From Prionace glauca (Eukaryota > Chordata > Chondrichthyes > Carcharhiniformes > Carcharhinidae): a stretch of DNA of 64,000 nt. The DNA lies in the NCBI GenBank assembly GCA_037974335.1, contig CM075724.1, forward strand, positions 62,708,470-62,772,469. The letters run 5' to 3'. This document shows positions 56,201 through 64,000 of the stretch, piece by piece; the stretch's first letter is position 1, and the number at the start of each line of letters is the position of its first letter. The translations under genes and the position numbers were made by a program. The notes under the pieces were generated by a model, which did no database searches, was not told the DNA's origin, and saw only the letters and a list, made by a program, of their open reading frames with translations.

Positions 56201-56674
56201 CTTAACGATTGCAACTTTGTACATACTCAGTGAGTCAGCATTCATAGCTTTCTGAGGTACAGAATTCCTAAGATTTGAAACTCTTGAATGAAGAATGAAT
56301 GAAGAATTCTCTCCTAACCGCAGCCTGAGACAATAAAACTCTTATCTTGTGACTTTGATCCGAAGTGTTAGACTTCCAGCCAGAGATAGGAGTTTGCTCA
56401 TTTAATTTATGGAAATAAATGATTTTTTCCGTTCTGTGTTATAGTTCCTGGGAACACTAATAGTTTAACGAATGAATTGTTCGTCAGCTTCTTTGAAAAA
56501 CACTCACCACTGTGTATAATATATATTTATGCTCTTATTAATTTTGCAGATTATGTCGGTATGTCCCTTTACTACTCGTGTTTCAGATACGTGGTGGGTA
56601 TATTGGCGCTTGCACTACTCCTGATCATCATTAGGGCGCACTGCCAAATACCGATTAAGAACGGTGAAGTCTAA
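53185..56674 (+). CDS. NKp30-like VJ-C1 immunoglobulin-superfamily receptor
   Basis: Four exons (53,185-53,236; 53,397-53,717; 54,330-54,641; 56,550-56,674), all GT-AG and all joined in phase 1, encode 269 residues. Residues 1-17 form a signal peptide (MTKMFFLCLILQGINHT). Residues 18-124 are a V domain with Cys45, Trp60/61, DSGIYHC ending at Cys104, and a J-like end GTGSHLIVL. Residues 125-228 are a C1 domain with Cys149, Trp163, Cys206 and the CLVSHVSL signature. Residues 233-256 are the membrane helix, containing Arg241, followed by a 13-residue tail without ITAM or ITIM. Six N-glycosylation sites (N40, N93, N115, N140, N158, N203). The V domain resembles NKp30 (SVSQAP start, GNGTG end); mammalian NKp30 lacks the C1 domain. 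Alternatives: a SIRP-like or other VJ-C1 family member. The gene looks intact. Confidence 0.85.
53397..53717 (+). other. Receptor exon 2 (V domain with joined J-like strand)
   Basis: Acceptor TTTCTGACAG, donor CTTG/GTAAAT. The exon encodes the entire V domain including the G strand, so no recombination is needed and no recombination signal sequences were seen beside it. An extra cysteine (C108) follows the second canonical cysteine. Confidence 0.88.
54330..54641 (+). other. Receptor exon 3 (C1 domain)
   Basis: Acceptor GTGTTCCGCAG, donor CAAG/GTACGA. The exon encodes LTLVCETAAFYPENFTLTWY and YTCLVSHVSLKTP, a textbook C1-set pattern as in TCR, SIRP and MHC-linked families. Confidence 0.88.
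54732..55403 (+). CDS. CR1 type I ORF2 C-terminal fragment
   Basis: 223 open codons lacking the RT catalytic motifs: TQRDLGVQVHKSLKVSVQVQ, LVRPHLEYCVQFWSPYYRKD, RRFTRMLPGMEGLSYEERLN, FSLERRRLRGDLIEVYKIMK, FFTQRVVGMWNALPSKVVEA, then HIGGYSRPY and a stop. A dead fragment. Confidence 0.85.
   Translation: MEGSNTIKGRTIRSIDTQRDLGVQVHKSLKVSVQVQNVMRKAYGMLAFIGRGIEYKSRSLMLQLYRTLVRPHLEYCVQFWSPYYRKDVEILERVQRRFTRMLPGMEGLSYEERLNALGLFSLERRRLRGDLIEVYKIMKGIVRVNGGKLFPLLEMDRTRGHGLRVRGARYKTNVRGQFFTQRVVGMWNALPSKVVEAGTLGLFKSHLDSHMSGLHIGGYSRPY
54732..55919 (+). mobile_element. CR1 LINE type I in the receptor's last intron
   Basis: 5'-truncated at GGAAGTAATACGATAAAAGG, in the sense orientation of the host gene. 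It has an uninterrupted ORF2 C-terminal part (54,732-55,403) and a full 3' UTR with the V-SINE-like core (55,660-55,745), ending in GTTCTTT repeats at 55,919. It is very close to the copy at 14,426-15,502, so it inserted recently. It makes up 1.19 kb of a 1.91-kb intron. Confidence 0.92.
55920..56549. other. Remaining last intron of the receptor
   Basis: AT-rich intron DNA ending in the acceptor TTATTAATTTTGCAG. I see no further exon. Confidence 0.6.
56550..56674 (+). other. Receptor exon 4 (transmembrane segment, tail, stop)
   Basis: Encodes MSLYYSCFRYVVGILALALL and LIIIRAHCQIPIKNGEV followed by TAA. The Arg in FRYVV is nine residues into the hydrophobic stretch. Hydrophobic residues after it number only about 15, too few for a helix to span the membrane, so the Arg must lie within it. 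Confidence 0.8.
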
Positions 56675-57267
56675 TGTAAGCATTTGATTTTAATACAAAT
56701 CGTCAGATGCCGAGCGTCGAGAGAGTGAGAATCTACTAGCGCTATATGGAGAGAGGATTTTATTGAAGTCGGAATTTTCTGTTCAGAGCAAGCCACTGAT
56801 TGCCCCAAACAGTGACAAATTTTTCACTTCAAAACACGATAATTATTGTAAAACCATACCACAAATGGATCTGATTAATTGTATATCTGTCACTGACATT
56901 ATTCACTTTGCAGCAACTGCTGAATGAAATATGTCGTTTCGCACAGTTTCCAACTAGTCTGCTATGAGACCGCACTTTGTTTGCATGGAGCCTTGTATCG
57001 TTCAGACCTGAAATGGTTGCAGGTCATTGCTGCCCTGCACAGGACTTGGCATTTCGAACACTGTCAAATGATCTAATTTGGAAAAAACGTGTTCTATTTT
57101 GGTACCTTCTCGAGTAAGGAGTTTGCAAAAATTGACAATCGAACTAAGTGAGTACTTTAAAAAAGACCTCCACATGACTAAATTTCAGTCATTCCCGTGG
57201 CAAACGCGTAAGAAAGTCAGCAGCTGCACGTTCATTTGCGCATCTCCGGGAAGGTTTGAAACGAGAA

Positions 57268-57273
57268 AATAAA
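57268..57273 (+). promoter_or_regulatory. Possible polyadenylation signal of the receptor
   Basis: AATAAA about 600 bases after the stop codon, the first clear one downstream. A GT-rich stretch follows at about 57,300. Position plausible but untested. Confidence 0.3.
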
Positions 57274-57289
57274 GGTTGCATAATGAGCA

Positions 57290-58160
57290 ATTTATTTATT
57301 GTTGGAAGTATTTGTCTCGCAAGAAATACTTACCACCAGGAGCTCGGGAATGAAACTGTCTTTGGGAAAACACAATCAGGCATGGCGTTGATGGTTCGCT
57401 CTTGTCCCTTTCGCGATATCACGGAAGACCAATTTGTCCCCGCCATCCAGTGTTTACTGTTCTAAATAGATACGGAGCAGAAAGCAAAACTGATAGTTTT
57501 GTTAAAATGTAAAGAGGTAATCAATTTTATAGCTTTATCTATATTTGGGGAAAAAAGCTAGCGAATCTGTATTCAAGCAAAGCAGGTAGTTTAAGGATTT
57601 CAGTAACTTGGTTTGGCGAGCGCTTTGACATTTTAAAATTTAATTTCTAATTATAAAATATAACTATAATTACTATTTGCAATGACCGGTATTCAGATTT
57701 GCAGTTATTTAAAATTATTCAGCATGGCTTCTGTGCTTTATCTTTAGCCATTCTGCTTAATGTTTCACCAGTAATATGTAAAATGATGCAAGGAAGTGAA
57801 ATAGGCATATTAAAATATTTTTCCGGTCCATGTAAGAAACACAGGTTGAAATCGCCAATATGTTGCAGCACATTTAAGTAGAACCTTTTACACTCCAAAA
57901 CTTATAATTGAATTGGAGAGGCCCGTGCACACTCGGGCGGTGCTGAGATCAGACCGACAGCGATTATCACAGGACTATGTGTTACCACAATATTCCCGTG
58001 ATAACGAATAATAAATACAGGGTTGGCTATTTCCTGTCGTGTATTGCAGCTCCGGTTCTGTGCATTTTTTAATACCTCATGAATGCTTTGTGTAGAAGAC
58101 AATAAAACTGGAAAGAACATCAATTAATAATCTCTCCAAACATTAATTTTCAGACCAAAC
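57290..58160. other. No gene recognised
   Basis: AT-rich, single-copy-looking 3' flank. Short open frames show no domain. Confidence 0.35.
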
Positions 58161-58162
58161 AA

Positions 58163-58367
58163 GTTATCATCATGTATAAGGTCAATAAAATATATGTTAT
58201 TAGATCTTGCTTATTTCAATCAAGCGTTATTAATTTTCGTGCGTAAAATTGCAAAACCTGGTTTTTGATCTGCGTGTTTCGTATTTTGACGTCTAGAGTT
58301 GATGATTCTTTTGAAATGGATTCTACAATATACTGACTGGCCCACAGAAGCCTCAGAACGCAGGGAC
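58163..58367 (+). repeat. Local duplication, copy A
   Basis: About 200 bp from GTTATCATCATGTATAAGGT to AGCCTCAGAACGCAG, matching copy B at 58,642-58,840 at roughly 85% by eye. The first 42 bases are identical. Nothing coding. Confidence 0.8.
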
Positions 58368-58487
58368 CTTCGCGGGTTAGAATGGTCAAATTCCAAAAGA
58401 AAAAATTGAAGAGGATTAACTGTAACAACTGAAAAAGAGTAATGTGTGACATTATTATGTAACTGAATATAACGTGTAAGAGTTTGC

Positions 58488-58551
58488 TATCGCTTAACGA
58501 TTCGTGGAAATTTATTTGCTTTTGCTTAACGATTTGTGGAAATTTACTTGA
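58488..58551 (+). repeat. Two-unit tandem repeat, about 31 bp
   Basis: GCTTAACGATTCGTGGAAAT is followed, after TTATTTGCTTTT, by GCTTAACGATTTGTGGAAAT and TTACTTG. It lies between the two copies of the local duplication. Confidence 0.65.
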
Positions 58552-58641
58552 ATTGCATGTAATAGCTATTTGATTGCCTTGGTTGCCTTGTGTAGTTTGA
58601 CGAATCGGTGGCACTTAATGGATGAATACGCTGACTATTGA

Positions 58642-58840
58642 GTTATCATCATGTATAAGGTCAATAAAATATATGTTATTAGAGCTTGCTTATTTTAAGC
58701 ATTATTCATTTTCGTGCGTAAAATTTGCGAAATCTGGTTTTTGACCTGCGGTGTCCTATTTTGACGTTTAGAATTGATGACTCTTTTGAATTGGACTCTG
58801 CAATTTATTTGCTGGTCCACAGAAACCTCAGAACACAGTT
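58642..58840 (+). repeat. Local duplication, copy B
   Basis: Second copy of the segment at 58,163, about 480 bp downstream in the same orientation. It has small insertions and deletions relative to copy A. Confidence 0.8.
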
Positions 58841-60600
58841 TGCATCTGATAAGACAGGAGGTGCATTTCTCTAAGTTTCCTGTGACTATTCATTTCCATT
58901 CGGTATTATACGTCCAGAAAATTACAGGCCACTGGCAAACGACAGACCTTAATTGTGCTTACTGGGGATTGTTTTCAGAACGAAAGCAATCTTAAGAGAT
59001 TCTGAGTCCAGCAATACTAATGAGTCGGTGTATAGTGCTGAGTATAGGTATGAACAATAATCGTGCAGAGTTGAAAACCTTTTTCTTATTGGAGATTAAG
59101 TCCTATTTAAGTGTGGCTATGTCATCAGATGACAGAAAGCCCCTAATTATCGTGGTTAAACGATGAATTATTTAGGAAGTATCTCACTTAAATTGCAGAG
59201 TTAGAACATTGCGTAGTTAGTTAATAGAAGAAAGGCAGACCATCGTTTCTGATGATATAAGTGTAACTTAATACAACGCAGAGTGAATGGGTGTTGTTCT
59301 CGATATGTTTGTTTGACAATTGTTTGCGTTAACACACCTTAGGATCCTATAATTTTACAGTGAGAGATTCAGGTTGGGCTGTTCTTCTCGTCTGTACTCT
59401 ACTCTGCATGAACCAATCAGTCTCCGGTCAAATAATTCATTTCGAAAAGGATTCTTGGCTGTGATTCTACATTTTGTATCAAAGAACATCTATTATTCCT
59501 CAATCAGCTTCCCGGAAAGAATATTTTGTTTCAAATCCATTTTTATATTTTCCGATAATGTTAACGCTCTCCTCAGCAGTGGAAATATTCCACCACTTTT
59601 CATGACATCTCAGAAGCTTGAAAACTTATCAAGTCACTAATCAATGCCTAGAGCGTCAGTATTAGAAATGGGGGCGGGGTAGGGGGGTACACGGTTCCCA
59701 CATAATTACATTCCATGTTTTGCTATTTGGATAGCCCCTTTTAACGTGTTCTTGCCATCTTTCACAATTTTACGTAAGTTCTTACATTTGCCGAATATTA
59801 CTTCTGTGTCATTTTTCGCGATGCCTCCAAATACTAAATCAAAGCCATTCCTTCTCACTTTTATTAAGTGATAAGTTGACGTTGCCATCATTCTCTCAGG
59901 TCACTCTGCCCTTCGGCACTATTACTATTCCTAACTTTCAAAATGCATTTAGTGCTCTTATTTTACACGGCCAAACGCGGTATTTCCTCGTTGTCTGACT
60001 CCTGTATCAAGTAGTTCTTTGCCCTTGGAACAGCCAATGCCGTTTGCAGCATTTCATTATCTGTATCAGGATTGCTTCAGAAACTCTCCATGATGTTTCC
60101 ACTAAAGACTATGAAGACGTTGCCTCAATTTCCAGAAGAAGGCCATTAATCTTTGTAGTAAACAAAAGCAGTCAAGTACGGCATTGGCAATACATGTTTC
60201 GACGCACCTTGCCATTCCGAGAAGCTTCTATTTATCCTTATATTTTACTTTATCTGTTTCAACCATCTTCGTATCGGGCATATTGTTCTTGTTGCAATGT
60301 CTCCATACCATCGTTAGCAATGAAAAATACACATAACCTGCATCTACTGCATTTCATTGATCTATTCCTTTTGTTATTTTACAATGAATTTTGTAAGGCT
60401 TTGTATAAAGTTGTGGAAAGTTGACAGGAAAAGTTGCGTTGGATAGTTGTTTATTGTACGGGAGGAAGGTTTATAAAGGAGTGCCCTACAGCTGATGGAC
60501 GACCCCTGCACTGCCTAATATGTGATAAACCTGGGTGCACAGGGCGCAATTACAAAATTGGGAATGGCGCAGAACTTTGAATTATTTTGAAATGAGGAGG
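58841..60600. other. No gene recognised
   Basis: AT-rich DNA. A 126-codon frame at 60,044-60,424 and an 88-codon frame at 59,374-59,640 lack any family motif. Confidence 0.35.
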
Positions 60601-61410
60601 GTAATGTTACACTTCTAGAGGACTTAGGCAGGCCTGAATAAATGGGAGGGTAAATGGCGTTTAGAATTTAATGCAGAAAAGTGTGAAACCTTGCATTCTG
60701 CTACGAAGGGGTACGTCATGAAATAAAAGCGTAGAAGCAGATGTCGAAGGCGTACATGTGCACAAATCCTTGAATGTAATTCAGAAAATGATTAATAAAG
60801 CGTACAGAATCTTAGGTTTTATAAGTTGGTATCTAGGTAAGGAAGCAATAATAAATCTGTATTGTAAATCTTATTGAAACATTAGTTCGGTCCCAACTGG
60901 AATACTGTACAAAGCTCTGGGCATCGTCCGTAAGGAAACATATGAAAACATTAAACATGATGCAGAGAAGGGAATGTTTCCAAGGACGGGGAACTTCAAT
61001 TTAGATTGGAAAAGCTGGAACTATTCTCCTTGGAGGAGAGAACATAAGTAGATAATTTGACAGCGGTGTTCAATTTCTTAAGTAGGCTGGACAGAATAGA
61101 TAGTGGGACAATATTTCCCGTGATAGAAGGATCTCGATTCTATTGATTGACGACCGATTCACTGCAGCAGGCAAAATAAGCAACTGCAGCATGCGATTTT
61201 ATTTTTCAAAAACAGGAAACGCTTATAATGAGCTGGAGAGTATGTTGGGGGCAAATTCAATCGAAACATTCAAAAGAAAACTGGATAATTATCTGAAAAT
61301 ATAAAAATATAGCATGGGAAAAATGAAACTAGATTATTTAATCTTGTGGGAAGTGGACACGGACAGGACTTCTTTCTGGGTTGAAGCCATTCTCTGATTC
61401 TCTGATAAGT
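60600..61410 (+). mobile_element. Very old CR1-related LINE, C-terminal ORF2 and 3' end
   Basis: Decayed text in CR1 order: TTTAGAATTTAATGCAGAAA (EFNAEKC), GTACATGTGCACAAATCCTT, TTCGGTCCCAACTGGAATAC (VRSQLEYC), CTGGAACTATTCTCCTTGGA (LFSLEE), and further on GGATAATTATCTGAAAATAT. No frame persists. Confidence 0.6.
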
Positions 61411-61772
61411 GAAGCCATTATTTTAATTCACCTATAGTTTTAAGTATTGCTGGGAAGCAGAGGCAACTTCTTATGAAACAAAAAGCTGAAGACAATTAAT
61501 TTGGTCGCTTTACAATGATTAGCTACAAACCACGCTGAATTCTAACATCCTACGACAAAGTAACACTGTCCTGTCAGGGTACTGGAACAGAATCTCAAGT
61601 CCTTAAGAAGGCAGAGTAGACCCTGATGACTTATATATTTAGCATACATGTGAGGAGAGGATATTTCTTCCCATGAGTGATGACATATTATGAGTCGTTT
61701 ATAGTAAAATAAAGTTTATTAAGAACGCAGTTTAAATATAAACCTAATAAATGAAGCAATTCAACCATTAAC
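61411..61772. other. No gene recognised
   Basis: AT-rich interval between two CR1 copies. Nothing identified. Confidence 0.35.
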
Positions 61773-63133
61773 ATAAGAACATAAGAAATAGAAGCAGGAG
61801 TAGGCCATCTGGCCCTTCGAGCCTGCCCCTCCATTCAATAAGATCATGGCTGATATGTCGTGGCTCAGTTCCACTTTCCGGCCCTCTCCCCATAATCCTT
61901 AATCCCCTCTCTTATCAAAAACCCATCAACCCGCTTCTTGAAAATATTTAGCGAGGCAGCCTCCACCACTTCAACGGGGAGAGAATTCCAGAGATTCACC
62001 ACTCTTTGAGTGAAGAAGTTCCTCCTCAACACCGTTCTAAAACGCCCCCCCTTTATCTTGAGGCTGTGCCCTCTAGTCCTACTGTCTTTTTTGAGCGGGA
62101 AGAGTCTCTCCACCTCTATCCTATCCATCCCATTCATCATCTTATACGTCTCAATGAGATCTCCCCTCATTCTTCTAAACTCCAACGAGTACAAGCCTAG
62201 TTCATTCAGCCTCTCCTCATAGCTCAACCCCTTCAACTCCGGTATCAGCCTAGTAAACCTCCTCTGCACCCCCTCCAAGGCCAAAATATCTTTGCGCAGG
62301 TGCGGCGCCCAAAACTGCACACAGTACTCCAGCTGCGGCCTCACCAATGCCCTATACAGCTGCAGCAAGACCTCCCTACTTTTATATTCAATCCCCTTCG
62401 CTATGAAGGCCAGCATCCCATTCGCCTTCCTGACCACCTGCTGCACCTGCAAGCTGGGTTTTTGCGACTCATGCACCAGGACCCCGAGGTCCCTGTGCAC
62501 CGTCGCCTGCTGTAGTTTTTCGCCACGTAAGTAATAGTCCTTCCTGCCATTCTTCCGACCAAAGTGGACCACCTCACAATTGTCAAAATTAAATTCCATC
62601 TGCCATTTCCTGGCCCATTCGCCCAGCCTGTCTAGATCCTTCTGCAGACTCTCCACACCCTCCGCACAATTTGCCGTTCCCCCAATCTTGGTGTCATCCG
62701 CAAATTTCGACACCCTACACTCGGTTCCCTCCTCCAGATCATCTATATAAATGGTAAAAAACTGAGGCCCCAGCAGCGACCCCTGGGGCACTCCACTAGT
62801 CACCATCCGCCAATCCGAATAGCACCCGTTGACCCCCACTCTCTGCCTCCTATTTGACAACCAATCTTCTATCCACGCTAACACCCTACCCCCAACTCCA
62901 AGTCCCCAGACCTTCTGCAATAACCTCTTATGAGGTACTTTGTCAAACGCCTTCTGAAAATCCAGAAAGACCACATCCACCGGCTCTCCTCTATCCACCG
63001 CCCTAGACACATCCTCATAGAACTGTAGTAAATTTGTCAGACACGACTTCCCTTTAATGAAACCGTGCTGCGTCTGCTCTATCAAGCAATTCCCTTCAAG
63101 TTGCCTCGCAATTTCCTCCTTAATAACAGACGA
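61773..63133 (-). mobile_element. CR1 LINE type II, 5'-truncated, well preserved
   Basis: The tail complement ATAAGAACATAAGAAATAGA is at 61,773. The 3' UTR and an uninterrupted ORF2 C-terminal two-thirds follow on the minus strand. The homology stops near 63,133, inside the segment VIKEEIARQLEG. It lies beside a miniature PLE insertion at 63,279. About 95% protein identity to 15,503-17,562. Confidence 0.92.
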
Positions 63134-63160
63134 GCAATATTTAAAAATCAAAGGATGCAA
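61865..63160 (-). CDS. CR1 type II ORF2, RT palm to C-terminus
   Basis: 431 open codons, the longest uninterrupted LINE frame here. The first dozen codons are host flank. Then: EEIARQLEGNCLIEQTQHGF, motif [29 protein letters not shown], motif B SGVPQGSLLGPQ, motif C KFADDTKIGG, LVRPQLEYCVQFWAPHLRKD, RRFTRLIPELKGLSYEERLN, FRRMRGDLIETYKMMNG and FFTQRVVNLWNSLPVEVVEA, ending EGIKDYGERAGKWN and a stop. The RT catalytic residues are all present, but the fingers and endonuclease are missing, so the fragment is not autonomous. Confidence 0.9.
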   Translation of the reverse strand: MHPLIFKYCSSVIKEEIARQLEGNCLIEQTQHGFIKGKSCLTNLLQFYEDVSRAVDRGEPVDVVFLDFQKAFDKVPHKRLLQKVWGLGVGGRVLAWIEDWLSNRRQRVGVNGCYSDWRMVTSGVPQGSLLGPQFFTIYIDDLEEGTECRVSKFADDTKIGGTANCAEGVESLQKDLDRLGEWARKWQMEFNFDNCEVVHFGRKNGRKDYYLRGEKLQQATVHRDLGVLVHESQKPSLQVQQVVRKANGMLAFIAKGIEYKSREVLLQLYRALVRPQLEYCVQFWAPHLRKDILALEGVQRRFTRLIPELKGLSYEERLNELGLYSLEFRRMRGDLIETYKMMNGMDRIEVERLFPLKKDSRTRGHSLKIKGGRFRTVLRRNFFTQRVVNLWNSLPVEVVEAASLNIFKKRVDGFLIREGIKDYGERAGKWN

Positions 63161-63278
63161 CTTTCCTTTCTAGTTAATGAATGTTCCAGTTTCAAAAGAG
63201 CCCCATTCATGGATTGATCAACACTACGTTTAATTAATAGTATTAGCAAACCCAGGGATACTGACTATAAATTGTATT

Positions 63279-63438
63279 CATGATGTGGAGATGCCAGCGT
63301 TGGACTGGGGTAAACACAGTAAGAAGTCTGACAACACCAGGTTTAAGTCGCCTGACGAAGGGACAAACCCCGTAGGCTTGCGAGATTACTATCAAACAAA
63401 TCGGTTGGACTTAAACCTGGCGTTGCCAGACATCTTAG
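63279..63438. mobile_element. Miniature Penelope-type insertion made of two inverted 3' ends
   Basis: 160 bp between a 13-bp direct repeat TATAAATTGTATT (63,266-63,278 and 63,439-63,451). The left part is a complete antisense 3' terminus (CATGATGTGGAGATGCCAGC to CACCAGGTTTAAG). The right part is sense UTR starting CCTGACGAAGGGAC and running to TTAAACCTGGCGTTGCCAGA. No coding sequence. Confidence 0.85.
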
Positions 63439-63644
63439 TATAAATTGTATTAACAGCCTTGAAGATTTAAATGAGATTTTGTGGAGAGAGTTCTCAGGAA
63501 TGGCCTGCACGTGCCTCTGACTTTAGCAGACACCCAATTAACAATTGCAAAAACTTCTTTCTTGTTGCCACAGACGCAGCTTTGAACTTAAACCACACTT
63601 CAATTTGATCCTGTCAATCAACTTCCTAAGAAATATTTCCATAT

Positions 63645-63935
63645 TATAGAATTCCTACAGTGAGGGATGAGGCCATTGAGCTTGGCGACCCGGCACCGAC
63701 AACAATCCCACCCAAGCTCTAACCATGTTACCCCATTCATTTAATCTGATAGTCTTCCTGACACTAAGTGGGAATTTAGCATGGGCAACGAACCTAATCT
63801 GCACACCTTTGGACTGTGGGCGGAAACTGGAGCACCTGGGGGGAACCCAAGCGGATTGCAACCCAAGGTCAGAATTGAACCCAGGTCCCTGGCGCTGTGA
63901 GACAGCAGTGCTAGTGACTGTGCCGCCATGCTGTC
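63645..63935 (-). mobile_element. HE1-type V-SINE, inverted, diverged
   Basis: Tail complement TCCTACAGTGAGGGATGAGG, V-domain complement TTTGGACTGTGGGCGGAAAC, and head complement AGACAGCAGTGCTAGTGACT in the right order. Diverged from the young copies at 3540 and 42,841. Confidence 0.85.
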
Positions 63936-64000
63936 CATGTTTTGTGGAAACAAAAGTCCATTAGCTCTATTAAAGTAACTAATTTCTAGCTGAAATGTAT

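Overview
The window is vertebrate nuclear DNA, most likely from a cartilaginous fish (a galeomorph shark is my best guess). The reasons are many CR1-clade LINEs, tRNA-derived V-SINEs of the elasmobranch HE1 type, Penelope-like element (PLE) termini, and an immune-receptor gene with germline-joined VJ and C1 immunoglobulin exons. There are no bacterial-style operons, and no CRISPR array or rRNA gene was seen. Most open reading frames longer than 60 codons are pieces of retroelements or their antisense shadows.

The one well-supported host gene lies at 53,185-56,674 (+). Four exons, all joined in phase 1, encode a 269-residue type I membrane protein: signal peptide, V domain ending in a J-like strand, C1 domain, and a transmembrane segment that must contain an arginine, followed by a short tail. 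The V domain most resembles NKp30 (NCR3) as I remember it. I read the gene as an NKp30-like or VJ-C1 activating receptor. A 1.2-kb CR1 copy sits in its last intron. A second, much weaker host signal is a transmembrane-like exon at about 9.8-9.95 kb whose donor is phase-compatible with a tail-like exon at 13.75 kb. A decayed histone H2B pseudogene lies at 20.8-21.1 kb (-).

Layout: 0-2.7 kb, overlapping CR1 copies; 2.75-4.2 kb, two SINEs in and beside a Harbinger transposase remnant; 5.6-6.25 kb, a retroviral-type integrase fossil (-); 7.0-8.2 kb, CR1; 8.5-8.9 kb, SINE pieces; 11.0-12.4 kb, two CR1 3' ends (-); 13.9-17.6 kb, two young CR1s in tandem; 18.1-19.9 kb, a Ty3/gypsy RNase H fossil abutted by CR1; 21.3 kb, a miniature PLE insertion; 23.6-24.3 kb, repeats with U2 snRNA-like 5' ends; 24.6-26.4 kb, possible old LTRs; 26.5-28.7 kb, old CR1s (-); 29.2-34.4 kb, a CR1 (-) split by a palindromic 3.06-kb PLE with a 12-bp target duplication; 34.7-36.7 kb, CR1; 37-41 kb, mostly unique AT-rich DNA; 41.9-45.2 kb, a long CR1 (-) carrying a SINE; 45.6-49.4 kb, old CR1 and PLE pieces; 51.4-52.7 kb, nested CR1; 53-57.3 kb, the receptor gene; 57-60.6 kb, unique DNA with a local duplication; 60.6-63.1 kb, CR1s; 63.3 kb, a second miniature PLE; 63.6-63.9 kb, a SINE.

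Three CR1 groups recur, and I name them here only by their 3' ends. Type I ends in repeats of GTTCTTT and has a V-SINE-like core inside its 3' UTR. Type II ends in repeats of TTCTTATG. Type III ends in TTCTATG repeats. The SINE tail resembles these CR1 tails, as expected if CR1 reverse transcriptase moves the SINEs. Everything is read by eye; no database search or alignment was run.
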